Assembly (NCBI RefSeq): GCF_002443295.1
Contig: NZ_BAOS01000004.1
Coordinates: forward strand, 310,001 to 374,000
DNA from: Candidatus Scalindua japonica
Lineage (GTDB): Bacteria > Planctomycetota > Brocadiia > Brocadiales > Scalinduaceae
Reading direction: 5' to 3'
DNA: 64,000 bases
Numbering within the stretch: the stretch's first letter is position 1; each line of letters begins with the position of its first letter. A program made the translations under genes and the position numbers. This document shows, one piece after another, positions 25,947 to 35,358 of this stretch. The notes beneath the pieces were generated by a model that saw nothing but the letters and a program-made list of their open reading frames with translations, did not search any database and was not told where the DNA came from.

Positions 25947-27335
25947 ATGTCTGTAAACCATTTGCGTTTAAAAAATAATTCCAGAATTGTCATCATCGGT
26001 GGTGGCCCCGCAGGAAGTTTTTTTGCGAAGGACGCAATACAACAGGCAAAAAACCATAATATAAATATTCAAATAACAATCTTCAATAGCAAGAATTTCA
26101 GTCAGAGGGGACCCAGTGGATGCAATATGAGTGCCGCAGTTATTGCAGCTTCTTTACATGCAAAACTAACAAGAGACGGTATCGTTTTGCCTGATAGTAT
26201 TGTTCGACAGAAAATTAGAGGATACTACTTTCATACTGAAGAATATGGTATAGAGTTATACAAACCGGACCAGAAAAATAAAAGCAGTATTATGGCAGTA
26301 TATCGAGGTAATGGACCTCTTTACAGTAGTCACACTGAAAACCATAGTTTTGATGATTTCCTGCTAAGTCACGTAATTAATCAGGGAGTACGCGTAATCT
26401 CAGAACCGGTTCAGGATTTATATCTACCATCAAATCCAGATGCGATACCAACCGTAATCTACGGAAAAGGTGGTCAGCATGAAAAAATGGAAGCAGATCT
26501 TGTAGTAGGCGCATTTGGCATAAACTCTAATATAATTAACAAAATAGAAAGATTGAATTTCGGTTATGTACCACCAAAAACTATCAGGACTTGTCAAATG
26601 GAAATACCATTAGACCCTGTATTTATAAAGAACGCTTTCAAAGATAATATCCAGGTATTCGCGCTTGGAATTGGTCCCTTCAGATTTGCATCAATGGTAC
26701 CAAAAGGCAACTATGTTACTGTAAGCCTGGTAGGTTCAAGAGACTTGACAAGCAATGACCTTCTTGATTTCATAAACCATCCGATTGTTCGCAAGAATTT
26801 ACCCCACGATTGGGAAATGCCAGAAAAATTCTGTATGTGTTTACCTAAAATTGTACTTTCACATGCAATAAATCCATTTACGGACAGGTTTGTTCTCGTG
26901 GGTGATGCCAGTATATCCAGAGTCTTCAAAAATGGGCTGGAATCAGCTTACATAACTTCTCAGTTGGCTGTACGAGCAGCATTTGAAAGTGGTATATCAA
27001 GTGATGACTTTGCCATGCAATATTATAAACCTGCCAGAAAAATGCTTGCTATGGACAATAGACTTGGATCTGTAATTCTTGCAATCAGCGATTTTATTAC
27101 CAGACAAAACTGGCTGGTGAAAGCACGTCTATCTTACGTTCAAGACAAAAGGGGTTCATGGATTGCAAACCATCTTAACACGCTTCTCTGGAATATGGTC
27201 ACAGGAGATGCCCCTTATAATAAAATATTGATCCAGGCTCTACACCCCATATTTCAGATTAAATTAATACCTGTTACGGCAAAAGCATTCTTCACCGCTT
27301 TAATTACAAATATTATTAAACGTTTAATTAAATGA
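25947..27335 (+). CDS. FAD-dependent oxidoreductase of the geranylgeranyl-reductase-like group
   Basis: 462 residues. The FAD-binding loop RIVIIGGGPAGSFFAKD is at the N-terminus. RGPSGCNMSAAVIAASL follows, a cysteine-containing segment in place of the usual start of the substrate domain, then the second FAD motif RFVLVGDASISRVFKNGLESAY. The C-terminal 90 residues are basic and partly hydrophobic, suggesting membrane contact. Relatives reduce polyprenyl chains or modify lipids and quinones; the substrate here is unknown. It ends 33 bases before a hybrid sensor kinase gene on the same strand. Confidence 0.75.
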   Translation: MSVNHLRLKNNSRIVIIGGGPAGSFFAKDAIQQAKNHNINIQITIFNSKNFSQRGPSGCNMSAAVIAASLHAKLTRDGIVLPDSIVRQKIRGYYFHTEEYGIELYKPDQKNKSSIMAVYRGNGPLYSSHTENHSFDDFLLSHVINQGVRVISEPVQDLYLPSNPDAIPTVIYGKGGQHEKMEADLVVGAFGINSNIINKIERLNFGYVPPKTIRTCQMEIPLDPVFIKNAFKDNIQVFALGIGPFRFASMVPKGNYVTVSLVGSRDLTSNDLLDFINHPIVRKNLPHDWEMPEKFCMCLPKIVLSHAINPFTDRFVLVGDASISRVFKNGLESAYITSQLAVRAAFESGISSDDFAMQYYKPARKMLAMDNRLGSVILAISDFITRQNWLVKARLSYVQDKRGSWIANHLNTLLWNMVTGDAPYNKILIQALHPIFQIKLIPVTAKAFFTALITNIIKRLIK

Positions 27336-27368
27336 TTCAACATGATCAATATATAGCTGTGTAATGAT

Positions 27369-29420
27369 ATGACAAAAAGACACATAATGATTATTGAAGA
27401 CGATATTGTAACTGCAAAATCTTTACAGATAAGTCTGAAAAAGCTTGGATACTATGTAACTGCAATAGTAACTTCCGGTGAACGGGCAATTAAAAAAATA
27501 GAAGAGGAAGGAGATCCTGATTTAGTTCTTATGGACATTTCGCTACAAGGCAAAATGGATGGAATTGAAACAGCCAGTATAATAAATAACAGATTTAATA
27601 TTCCTGTGATTTATCTCACCTCTCATACCGACAAATCAGTTTTTGAAAAAGCAAAGTCAACGAATCCGTATGGATATTTAACAAAACCAGTTAAAAAAGA
27701 CGAACTTCAGAAAGTTGTTGAGCTCGGTTTATACAGGCATAGTTCTGATGAAAACAGAAGAATGCTTGTTTCTGAACTACAGAAAGAGATAGTTGAGCGA
27801 AATCTGATTGAGAATGAATTGGAAAAACGTGTCCTGCAGCAGGATGTAATTGCTAATCTTAGCCACAAAGCCTTGATGAATATGAACCCTGCAGAATTTA
27901 TGTTTGAAATTGTGAAGAACATTGCAGAAACACTCGGAAACGAATACTGCCATGTCCTCCAACTTCTTCCTGACGGAAAATGCATGCTGCTTCTTGCCGG
28001 AATTGGCTGGGAAGATGGCCTGGTAGGACATGCCATAGTAGATACCGAACGGGATTCACAGGCAGGCTATATATTGAATTCAAACAAACCGGTAATTGTT
28101 CATGACTTAAAAACTGAAACACGTTTTTCAGGTTCACCGCTCTTGCAAAAACATAAAGTAGCAAGCGGCATGAGTGTTGTTATTCGCGGCCAGGAAGCCC
28201 CCTGGGGAGTACTGGGTACCTATTCAACACAACATAAGTCCTTCAGCAAGGATGATGTGAACTTTCTCCATTCCGTATCAAATCTTCTGACAAATTCTAT
28301 TATTCATAAGAACGCAGAAGACAAACTTAAAGATTCTGAAGTAAAATATCGCAAACTGATTGAAACAGCACAAGACGCTATTATTTGTAATGAAAACGGA
28401 TTAATAACAATATGGAACAAATCGGCCGAGAGAATATTTGGATATTCAAAGAGTGATATTGTTGGAAAACCTGTAACAATAATAATTCCTGAGAAATATA
28501 GAGAGAAACACCTGAAAGGCGTGAAACGGCTTCTGAAATCTGGCAAAACCAGTATTATGGACGAAATTGTAGAATTTTCTGGAATAACAAAAGATGGAAA
28601 TGAATTTCCAATAGAAATGTCATTATCTCATCAGAGAACAAAAGATGGACATTATATATTTACAGCAATTATCAGAGATATTACAAATCAGAAAAAAGTA
28701 AATGAGCAACTGATTGAAAAATCTAAAGAAATAGAGAAAATAAATAATGAGTTAAAAGATTTTGTTTACTCTGTTTCACACGATTTAAAGGAACCGTTAT
28801 TTTCAATCAGCGGTTATATATCACGCTTATACGAAACTTACAAGGATATATACGATGAGAAAGGCACAATATTCTCAAACAGAATAAATGCAAACATAGA
28901 AATCATGTCAAACAGAATTCAGGAAATTCTTGAAGTAGCGAAAATTGGAATGATAACTTATGATTTTAAAAACAATGCCAGTGAAAATATTGTTAAGAAT
29001 GTAGTGACATCATTAACAGGTCAGATAGAGTCTAATAATATAAAGATAATCATTAACCATAGTCTTCCAATTATCTGGTGTGATGAAAAAAGAATCAGAG
29101 ATGTATTTTACAATTTAGTCACCAATGCAATTAAATTTATGGGTGAAGACAAACAGAGACTAATTACAATCGGTTGCGATAGAGATGAAAATTATTACCA
29201 TTTTTTTATTGAAGACACTGGCATCGGCATCCAAAAAGAATATCAGAAAAATGTCTTCAGAATTTTCAGCAGACTAAAGAAAATAGAGGCAGAAGGAACC
29301 GGAGTTGGATTAGTAATCGTCAAAAAGATTATTGAGTTACACAAGGGTAAAATATGGATAGAAAGCCCAATCGCCAGAGGGAAAGGAACACGATTCTGTT
29401 TTACAATACCAATCAGCTGA
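27369..29420 (+). CDS. hybrid sensor: receiver-GAF-PAS-histidine kinase
   Basis: 683 residues with no membrane helix, so cytoplasmic. Receiver domain about 1-120 (IIEDDIVTAK, phospho-Asp in LVLMDISLQG, YLTKPVKK); GAF domain about 165-310; PAS domain about 325-440 (DAIICNENGLITIWNKSAE). The histidine phosphotransfer segment is YSVSHDLKEPLFSISGY (His about 470). The ATPase domain has NLVTNAIKFM, EDTGIGIQKEYQK and GTGVGLVIVKK. A receiver placed first suggests that it is a node in a phosphorelay. It probably shares a transcript with the flavoprotein gene. No partner regulator is adjacent. Confidence 0.92.
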   Translation: MTKRHIMIIEDDIVTAKSLQISLKKLGYYVTAIVTSGERAIKKIEEEGDPDLVLMDISLQGKMDGIETASIINNRFNIPVIYLTSHTDKSVFEKAKSTNPYGYLTKPVKKDELQKVVELGLYRHSSDENRRMLVSELQKEIVERNLIENELEKRVLQQDVIANLSHKALMNMNPAEFMFEIVKNIAETLGNEYCHVLQLLPDGKCMLLLAGIGWEDGLVGHAIVDTERDSQAGYILNSNKPVIVHDLKTETRFSGSPLLQKHKVASGMSVVIRGQEAPWGVLGTYSTQHKSFSKDDVNFLHSVSNLLTNSIIHKNAEDKLKDSEVKYRKLIETAQDAIICNENGLITIWNKSAERIFGYSKSDIVGKPVTIIIPEKYREKHLKGVKRLLKSGKTSIMDEIVEFSGITKDGNEFPIEMSLSHQRTKDGHYIFTAIIRDITNQKKVNEQLIEKSKEIEKINNELKDFVYSVSHDLKEPLFSISGYISRLYETYKDIYDEKGTIFSNRINANIEIMSNRIQEILEVAKIGMITYDFKNNASENIVKNVVTSLTGQIESNNIKIIINHSLPIIWCDEKRIRDVFYNLVTNAIKFMGEDKQRLITIGCDRDENYYHFFIEDTGIGIQKEYQKNVFRIFSRLKKIEAEGTGVGLVIVKKIIELHKGKIWIESPIARGKGTRFCFTIPIS

Positions 29421-29505
29421 ACGAAATGAATATATCAGAGGTTGTTAAATCTACCAGGCAAAGCATAACAGAAAAAAAGCATTGAGAAGCACTACAAGCT
29501 CTATA

Positions 29506-29527
29506 AGGGTGGGCATGCACCCACCCT
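29506..29527. repeat. perfect GC-rich hairpin between convergent genes
   Basis: AGGGTGGG (29506-29513) and CCCACCCT (29520-29527) form an 8-bp stem with loop CATGCA. It lies between the sensor kinase end and the DksA/TraR-like gene end and has no T-tract. It could be a REP-like unit or a factor-aided terminator. Confidence 0.5.
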
Positions 29528-29599
29528 CAAGAACATTGATTTATCATGTTTGAAGCTACAACTATCGAGGAGAAAAATTATTTTGTATTAATGATTAAT

Positions 29600-30076
29600 T
29601 CAATTATCATACGGATTGACATCATTAATATCAAAGTTCTTCATATTGCCTCTCTTTTCTTCATCTAAATCAATACCCGCATACTCAAGAGAGTCAAATC
29701 TATAACTTTCCCTGTCAACCTCACTGCCTTCATACCGTTCTTCATCCTCTTTGCATTTAATACAAAGATTGACAAATGGTATGGCCATTAAACGTTCTTT
29801 GTTTATACTTTTACCACAGTTTTCGCAATCACCGTACTTACCTTTCTCAATCTTTTTTAATGCTTTATCTATTTGCTCGATTTCTTTTGCCTCACCTTGC
29901 GCAATAGACATGATAATTTCATCTTCTATCAGGTTAGATGCTATATCTGCGGTATCAGAAAGCCTGTCAGTGCTTGAATTTTTAAACTTCGTTAACCTCA
30001 GCTTAACCTCACGTAAGAGATAATCCCTTCGATCTTTAAGTCGGCTTGTTAATTGATTTATAAATTTTTTACTCAT
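29600..30076 (-). CDS. DksA/TraR-family zinc-finger protein
   Basis: From the ATG at 30076 (MSKKFINQLTSRLKDRRDYL, with AGGAA ahead of it) the protein has 158 residues. A longer upstream start at 30184 lacks support. An N-terminal coiled coil is followed by the C4 zinc motif YGDCENCGKSINKERLMAIP...LCIKC. Family members bind the RNA polymerase secondary channel and tune transcription, often with ppGpp. The C-terminal tail after the finger (about 45 acidic residues) is longer than in DksA itself. No DxxDxA tip motif is obvious, so it may be a paralogue with another role. Confidence 0.85.
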   Translation of the reverse strand: MSKKFINQLTSRLKDRRDYLLREVKLRLTKFKNSSTDRLSDTADIASNLIEDEIIMSIAQGEAKEIEQIDKALKKIEKGKYGDCENCGKSINKERLMAIPFVNLCIKCKEDEERYEGSEVDRESYRFDSLEYAGIDLDEEKRGNMKNFDINDVNPYDN

Positions 30077-30622
30077 TTTAGAATTTCCTAATAAACGTTT
30101 TAAAAATATAATATTGTTGTTAACAGACATACGCAAACAACATACCGTTACTTTTGAATTTGTGGTGATTATACTAAAAACCAAGTTGATTGCAAATCAA
30201 AATTAGCAATAAATATACCAACTTGATATATTAACCAATATAATTGACTAAATGTTCCTTCTGATCTCTCACAATACTATGAATAATTACAGAATTCCTT
30301 ATCTTTGTGTGTGTGTATATAGTGTATATTCACCCGGTTTATATGAAATTTAAATAAATTTATTAATAATTTTTAACTCATTACTGAGTAATTTACATGC
30401 ACAAAGGCTATAAAACGAAATTATTTCGTTAAAATTTTGCGTTTATGTCGTGAGGATTGATCCTTTATAACTCTTTTTTTCATTCTGATATGGTCTTTTT
30501 TGGTATAATGCTGTCCTTATATCTCTACAACCATTGATTCAATTAAATGAGTGGGTTTTTCATTTTTTAAGCACAAAATAGACATTTAGTAAAATTTTTT
30601 TCACATAATATCTCTATAGAGT
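30077..30622. other. divergent intergenic region with a perfect palindrome
   Basis: No gene is seen in about 545 bases. AACGAAAT (30414-30421) and ATTTCGTT (30423-30430) form a perfect inverted repeat around one base, about 190 bases before the response-regulator start. It could be an operator or the start of a small hairpin. The rest is AT-rich with possible promoters. Confidence 0.4.
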
Positions 30623-31348
30623 ATGAGCAGCCTAATAGCTATAATTGATGACGAACCTGACATTGTAGAGCTTGTGACTATACATCTAAAGAAAGCAATG
30701 TTCAGAGTAAGGGGGTTTTCTGACGCAGAAGGTCTATATAGATTTCTTGGTCTGTCAGAAGGGTATCGCCAGGAAAGTGAAGCAATACCGAATCTTATCA
30801 TTCTGGATTTAATGTTACCGGATGCGGATGGTATTGATATATGTAAAAATCTGAAAAAACGAGACAAGTTTTCTTCGATACCAATCATTATGCTTACTGC
30901 AAAAGGAGAAGAGACAGATAAAATTCTAGGATTAGAATTTGGTGCAGATGACTATGTAACCAAGCCATTTTCACCAAGAGAGTTAGTTGCCAGAGTAAAG
31001 GCCGTATTAAGAAGGCGTCAAACTATTGATAAATCCGGAAAATTAAATATCGGTGGTATATTAATAATAGACACAGAAAAACATGAAATTGTTGTAGAAG
31101 GACAAAAAATTGAATTAACCTCTACAGAATTCAGAATATTAGCACTCTTTTGCACAAACGAGAGCAAAGTATTTTCGAGATATGATATTCTTGACTATCT
31201 ATGGGGAGATGAAAAGATAGTTTTAGACAGAACAATTGACGTGCATATTAAAAATTTAAGAGATAAACTTGGCAAGGCAGGTTCGTTAATAAAGAATATC
31301 AGAGGTATTGGATACAAACTGGAAACTCATCACATCGAACCTGCCTGA
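30623..31348 (+). CDS. OmpR/PhoB-family response regulator
   Basis: 241 residues. The receiver domain has the acidic pair IIDDEPDI, phospho-Asp in LIILDLMLPDADG (about residue 62), MLTAKGEE and the Lys in YVTKPFSPREL. The C-terminal winged-helix domain has LTSTEFRILALF and the recognition-helix region RTIDVHIKNLRDKLG with RGIGYKL. A 15-residue insertion (LGLSEGYRQESEAIP) sits in the receiver before the Asp strand. Only 8 bases separate it from the kinase gene, so they are a matched pair, PhoB/PhoR-like in architecture. The signal (phosphate or other) is not shown by the sequence. Confidence 0.93.
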   Translation: MSSLIAIIDDEPDIVELVTIHLKKAMFRVRGFSDAEGLYRFLGLSEGYRQESEAIPNLIILDLMLPDADGIDICKNLKKRDKFSSIPIIMLTAKGEETDKILGLEFGADDYVTKPFSPRELVARVKAVLRRRQTIDKSGKLNIGGILIIDTEKHEIVVEGQKIELTSTEFRILALFCTNESKVFSRYDILDYLWGDEKIVLDRTIDVHIKNLRDKLGKAGSLIKNIRGIGYKLETHHIEPA

Positions 31349-31356
31349 GGCATGAC

Positions 31357-33084
31357 ATGAAAAATTCAATTTTTCTGAAAATATTTAGTGGGTATCTGCT
31401 TATCGTCATTGTAATCCTTGCTATAACATTCCCATTCTCCTTCAGAGCAATAAGGCACCACCACATAGACACATTGACCGACAGTCTTAAAAATCTCTGT
31501 GTTACATTAAATTTCAAAATATCTTCTCTCTTAGAAGACAACAGACTAGAGGATTTGGACTCTTTTATAAAAGATCTGGGCAAAGAGATAGAGACCAGGA
31601 TCACGGTCATAAACCCTGAAGGTGCCGTCTTAGCTGATTCTGAAAAAAAACCGTCTTTAATGGAAAACCACAGGAAAAGGTTCGAGATAATAGAGGCTAT
31701 CAAATACGGCTTTGGAACATCATTAAGATACAGCGCGTCAGTAAAAGAAGAGATGTTATATGTTGCCGTACCAATTGAAAACAATGGTGTTACCTACGGC
31801 ATCTTAAGGGCAAGTCTGTTTTTAAAAGAAATCAACAGCCTTCTCAACAATTTAAAGATGAACATTATTAAAGTTGCTGCAATTATTGTCATAATTTTAT
31901 TAATAGGTGCGTTCCTTTTTTCCCGTAACCTTTCAAAACCTCTTAATGAATTAGGCCACGCTTCCCGCAAAGTGGCACAAGGAGACTTCAGTATAAAAGT
32001 ACTCCTTAAAGGAAGAAACGAGATAAAAGAGCTGGCTGATAGTTTTAATTATATGACTGATCAGATTAATACTCTATTTTCACAACTCTCCAACCAGAAA
32101 GAAGAGCTAAACAGTATTATCTCATCTATCAATGAGGGACTTTGTGTAATAGATAAAGAAGGAGTCATATCAATAAGCAATAAAAGTTTTAACAATATCG
32201 TTCAAAATGACTCGGTGAAGGGAAAAACATACTGGGAAGTATTAAGAATTACCAGATTTGATGAATTGATACAAGCAGTACAAAGAGAAAAAAACAGCAT
32301 TGTGAATGAGATAGAACTAAATAACAGGACATTTTTATGCAGCGCAACTTACTGTGCTAATAAAGAAGAGATAGTGGTAACTCTTCATGATATTACCAAG
32401 ATCAAGAATCTCGAAAAAACAAAGAAGGATTTCGTTACTAATGTTTCCCATGAGTTACGTACTCCGCTTACTGCAATAAAAGGATTTGTAGAAACACTGC
32501 ATGACACAAACGACAATGAAGAAGACCAACATTACCTTAATATCATTAAGAGGCATACAGACAGAGTCATAAGGATTGTTAATGACCTGTTGTTACTCTC
32601 AAAACTGGAAGGTAAATCAGATAGCCTGGAACTTGACAAAGTAAATCTAAATAACTTAATAGAGAATATTTTAAAAATATTTGAACAGAACCTGAAAGAA
32701 AAAAACCTGGTTCTGAAGTTTAATCCTGACAGTAGTCTGCCCGTTATCAAGGCCGATCCTTTTAAACTGGAACAGGTGTTTATTAACCTGATTGATAATG
32801 CTATTAAATATACTGAAAGAGGAGAAGTTGTTATATCATTAAGCCACAAAAAAGGAATGGTAACAATAGAAATCCAGGATACAGGAATCTGTATTCCGAA
32901 GGAACATCTCTCGCGAATTTTTGAAAGGTTTTATGTGGTAGATACATCAAGGTCCCGAAAACTGGGTGGCACCGGTTTAGGATTGTCAATAGTAAAACAC
33001 ATTGTACACTTACATAATGGAAGAATAGATGTTAAGAACATCCCCGGAACAGGAACAAACTTTATTGTTACCCTGCCAGTATAA
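31357..33084 (+). CDS. PhoR-like membrane sensor histidine kinase
   Basis: 575 residues. Membrane helices lie at about 8-28 and 168-190, enclosing an extracytoplasmic sensor domain. Then come a HAMP linker (SRNLSKPLNELGHASRKVAQGD), a PAS-like domain and the HisKA segment VSHELRTPLTAIKGFVETL (His about 364). The ATPase domain has INLIDNAIKYT, IEIQDTGICIPKEHL and GTGLGLSIVKH. It would phosphorylate the regulator encoded just upstream. The G1 box reads DTGICI where DTGIGI is usual, a conservative oddity. A decayed phosphatidylserine-decarboxylase-like gene follows. Confidence 0.93.
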   Translation: MKNSIFLKIFSGYLLIVIVILAITFPFSFRAIRHHHIDTLTDSLKNLCVTLNFKISSLLEDNRLEDLDSFIKDLGKEIETRITVINPEGAVLADSEKKPSLMENHRKRFEIIEAIKYGFGTSLRYSASVKEEMLYVAVPIENNGVTYGILRASLFLKEINSLLNNLKMNIIKVAAIIVIILLIGAFLFSRNLSKPLNELGHASRKVAQGDFSIKVLLKGRNEIKELADSFNYMTDQINTLFSQLSNQKEELNSIISSINEGLCVIDKEGVISISNKSFNNIVQNDSVKGKTYWEVLRITRFDELIQAVQREKNSIVNEIELNNRTFLCSATYCANKEEIVVTLHDITKIKNLEKTKKDFVTNVSHELRTPLTAIKGFVETLHDTNDNEEDQHYLNIIKRHTDRVIRIVNDLLLLSKLEGKSDSLELDKVNLNNLIENILKIFEQNLKEKNLVLKFNPDSSLPVIKADPFKLEQVFINLIDNAIKYTERGEVVISLSHKKGMVTIEIQDTGICIPKEHLSRIFERFYVVDTSRSRKLGGTGLGLSIVKHIVHLHNGRIDVKNIPGTGTNFIVTLPV

Positions 33085-33093
33085 TGAAAAAAT

Positions 33094-33832
33094 TTGATCT
33101 ACCATATAATCGATGGTATCACCACTCTGGATGAATATTATGATTATATAGAAGGTTTAGTCAAATGGACGCCGAAGGAGACACAAGATGATCCTCGCCT
33201 TGTCTATGATCATCTTGTTGCATTCTACTTCTTTATGCAACAACCGTCATTAAGTAAACACCAGTCCCCTATCACTCCCGGATCTCCGGAGACCCTGACC
33301 CCCTTATCCAAGTGGATAGTAAAGTGCGTCAAAACCTGGGGGAGCTTACCTCGATACAACGGAATCGGCAAAAGAGATTAACTCCTTTAAGAACGATCCC
33401 TGGTTGAACATGGGCGAATATATCCAGACAATTTCAAAGGTGGAATATTCATGCACAGCTTCCTTAACTCTACAGACTACCATCGCTGGAACAGTCCCGT
33501 ACAGGGTAAGTCTTAGAATAAAAAAAAATAGAGGGCCTGACCTATCTGGCTATAAAGGTAGATACGATTATAGGTACGGATGGCAAGGAGCGAAACCATT
33601 TGTCTGCCCTTGAACGGCACGGGGATATCAGTTTTTCCAGACACGCGGCCTTATAGTGATCGACTCGCCTTTTTAACTGCTTGCCTGCTTGCCTATGAGC
33701 ATGGCCCAGGTCTCTTCGGTCACGATAACTGCGGAAAAGGGTGTAACACCTTAACACCTTAGAAAAGGCGAAGAACTCGGATAAGTATAAAAATGCAAGG
33801 ATGGGACTGCTTTTAATTGGCGAACTAAGCTT
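33094..33832 (+). pseudogene. phosphatidylserine-decarboxylase-like protein, multiply broken
   Basis: Pieces of one protein lie in order in different frames. 33094-33347 reads DGITTLDEYYDYIEGLVKWT, like the PSD-associated N-terminal domain. From 33349: LDTTESAKEINSFKNDPWLN. From about 33440: GGIFMHSFLNSTDYHRW, strongly like the PSD core. Then VLE-stop-KKIEGLTYLAIKVDTI, and finally TRGLIVIDSP ... MAQVSSVTITAEKGV with a last LRKGEELG near 33780. At least three frameshifts, an in-frame stop and a central deletion are evident, so no enzyme can be made. Short open frames over this region are fragments, not genes. Confidence 0.85.
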
Positions 33833-33852
33833 CTTTTTTTATCAAGTAGAAA

Positions 33853-35265
33853 TCATTGCATTGTCCGTACCGGACGTATACAGAAAAATTCATCAAACTT
33901 ATTCCAGAATACGCTTCCAAAGCAGAAGCTGATAATCCATGCAGCATCTGGACCGTAACTGTCGCCTGTCCAGATCAATGTTTGTTTTTTATCAAACAGA
34001 GAATCTACATACATAGCGCCAAACTTTTTTTCAGGTTCTAAAAGCGATGCGGCTTCCTCCGCGGTTGGCAAACGCCAGTCACTAAACCCCGCATAACCTT
34101 TGAGATTCAAATTATCAACCCACTCTGAAATTTTCTCCCTGTCTTTAAATCGTTCTGATCCGTTCTGATGCCACATCAATCCTGTTGTGTGATCAATAAC
34201 AATCTTGTCGTAAACTATACTCATTGCCTCATACTGATGGCGAATTGTACTGTGACCGTAAACCCCCCACTCCTGATCTTCACGTATTTCAATATATGGC
34301 ATTGATTGTATCTGGGTGACAGATAAATCCTTATATGATGATCGCAGTCTCTTTCTGGAGACCCTTTCCTTCCACGAGATTTCCTTAAGACGTGCCAACT
34401 CATTCTCATTCAGAAAAACAACCAGTTCACCAGCTTTCTGTACTCCTTTGTCATTTAACATTCCGAAGCCTGGTGCCTGATCACTATTTTTCTCCACTCC
34501 TGATTTTACAACCTTAAACAATTCAGATGAAATGAGAAATGGGTTCTTATTTTCTTCCAGACCCTTTATCAAAAAGTGCGTAAAGATACTATTCTCACTC
34601 ATTACATCACCCGCCACTGGTTTAATCCCTCCTGAAGTTATGACCTGACGCGACCTCAGTTTATAAGCCTGCTTAATTACCTCATCTGTGGCTCTTGGCA
34701 ACTCTCCCTTATAGCGTCTAAAGTAATCACCGGAAAAGCATGAGTCAACAATAAGCAGGACATGTTTTGCCTGAATAGCGCCAATCTTCAGATAATTAAA
34801 AACTTCCCTGTTCGAGACCCATGAAGAACTCTCCTCCATACTACCTTCTACTGGTATCCAACCCCCCTCTCGCTTAGATGAGTCCAGACCACCATGTCCG
34901 GAATAAAAAATGATAACTGAGTCCTCAGGACCAACCCTTCTCGTCAGATACCTCAGCTTACCGAGTATGTTCCTTCTGGTGGCATCTCCATTATAAAGCT
35001 CAATAACATGGTAATCGTCAAAGTAATATCGTTTCAATAAAATGCCTTTTACTGCTTTTGCATTGTTAACTGAAGTGTTCAGGTATGGCAGGTTAGTATA
35101 AGAGTCGATTCCGATTACGAAAAGCCATTGGTTACCCTGGATTTCATTGCCGGTTGGAGAAACCAGCACCTTCCCCCTGCCATGTTCTTCTGCAACACTG
35201 TGAGTGGAAAATACTAAAAAAACTAAAAAAATGATTATGGTGTATATATTTTGTGATTTTCTCAT
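33853..35265 (-). CDS. exported caspase-like (C14/orthocaspase) protein with DUF1566 C-terminal domain
   Basis: From the ATG at 35265 the protein has 470 residues: a signal peptide (TIIIFLVFLVFSTHSVAEE), then a caspase-fold domain (about 40-290). The catalytic His is in IIFYSGHGGLD (about 122) and Cys in LLIVDSCFSGDYF (about 174), both intact. The C-terminal 130 residues (TGLMWHQNGSERF, FSDWRLPTAEEAASL, IRPVRT) are a DUF1566 module, seen in many surface proteins. An in-frame TTG at 35295 would add ten residues but lies inside a terminator hairpin. Bacterial caspase homologues cleave after basic residues or act in signalling or cell death; the target here is unknown. Confidence 0.88.
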   Translation of the reverse strand: MRKSQNIYTIIIFLVFLVFSTHSVAEEHGRGKVLVSPTGNEIQGNQWLFVIGIDSYTNLPYLNTSVNNAKAVKGILLKRYYFDDYHVIELYNGDATRRNILGKLRYLTRRVGPEDSVIIFYSGHGGLDSSKREGGWIPVEGSMEESSSWVSNREVFNYLKIGAIQAKHVLLIVDSCFSGDYFRRYKGELPRATDEVIKQAYKLRSRQVITSGGIKPVAGDVMSENSIFTHFLIKGLEENKNPFLISSELFKVVKSGVEKNSDQAPGFGMLNDKGVQKAGELVVFLNENELARLKEISWKERVSRKRLRSSYKDLSVTQIQSMPYIEIREDQEWGVYGHSTIRHQYEAMSIVYDKIVIDHTTGLMWHQNGSERFKDREKISEWVDNLNLKGYAGFSDWRLPTAEEAASLLEPEKKFGAMYVDSLFDKKQTLIWTGDSYGPDAAWIISFCFGSVFWNKFDEFFCIRPVRTMQ

Positions 35266-35267
35266 TT

Positions 35268-35311
35268 TAAAAAAAAGGCTGTATAAAGTTTTCAAAATAC
35301 CTTATACAGCC
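35268..35311 (-). terminator. intrinsic terminator between the glutamate-synthase-like gene and the caspase-like gene
   Basis: On the minus strand GGCTGTATAA (35311-35302) and TTATACAGCC (35287-35278) form a perfect 10-bp stem followed by at least eight T. The stem lies after the FMN-glutamate-synthase-like stop at 35359, and its T-tract ends three bases before the caspase ATG at 35265. It should stop most read-through and could act as an attenuator for the caspase gene. Confidence 0.85.
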
Positions 35312-35358
35312 CTGTTACTATTCAAAATTTAACCCTTGTTTACTAATTATAAAATCAA

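Noticed and set aside
33404-33762. Two short plus-strand frames after the PhoR-like kinase
   Set aside because: They are out-of-frame readings of the broken phosphatidylserine-decarboxylase-like gene.
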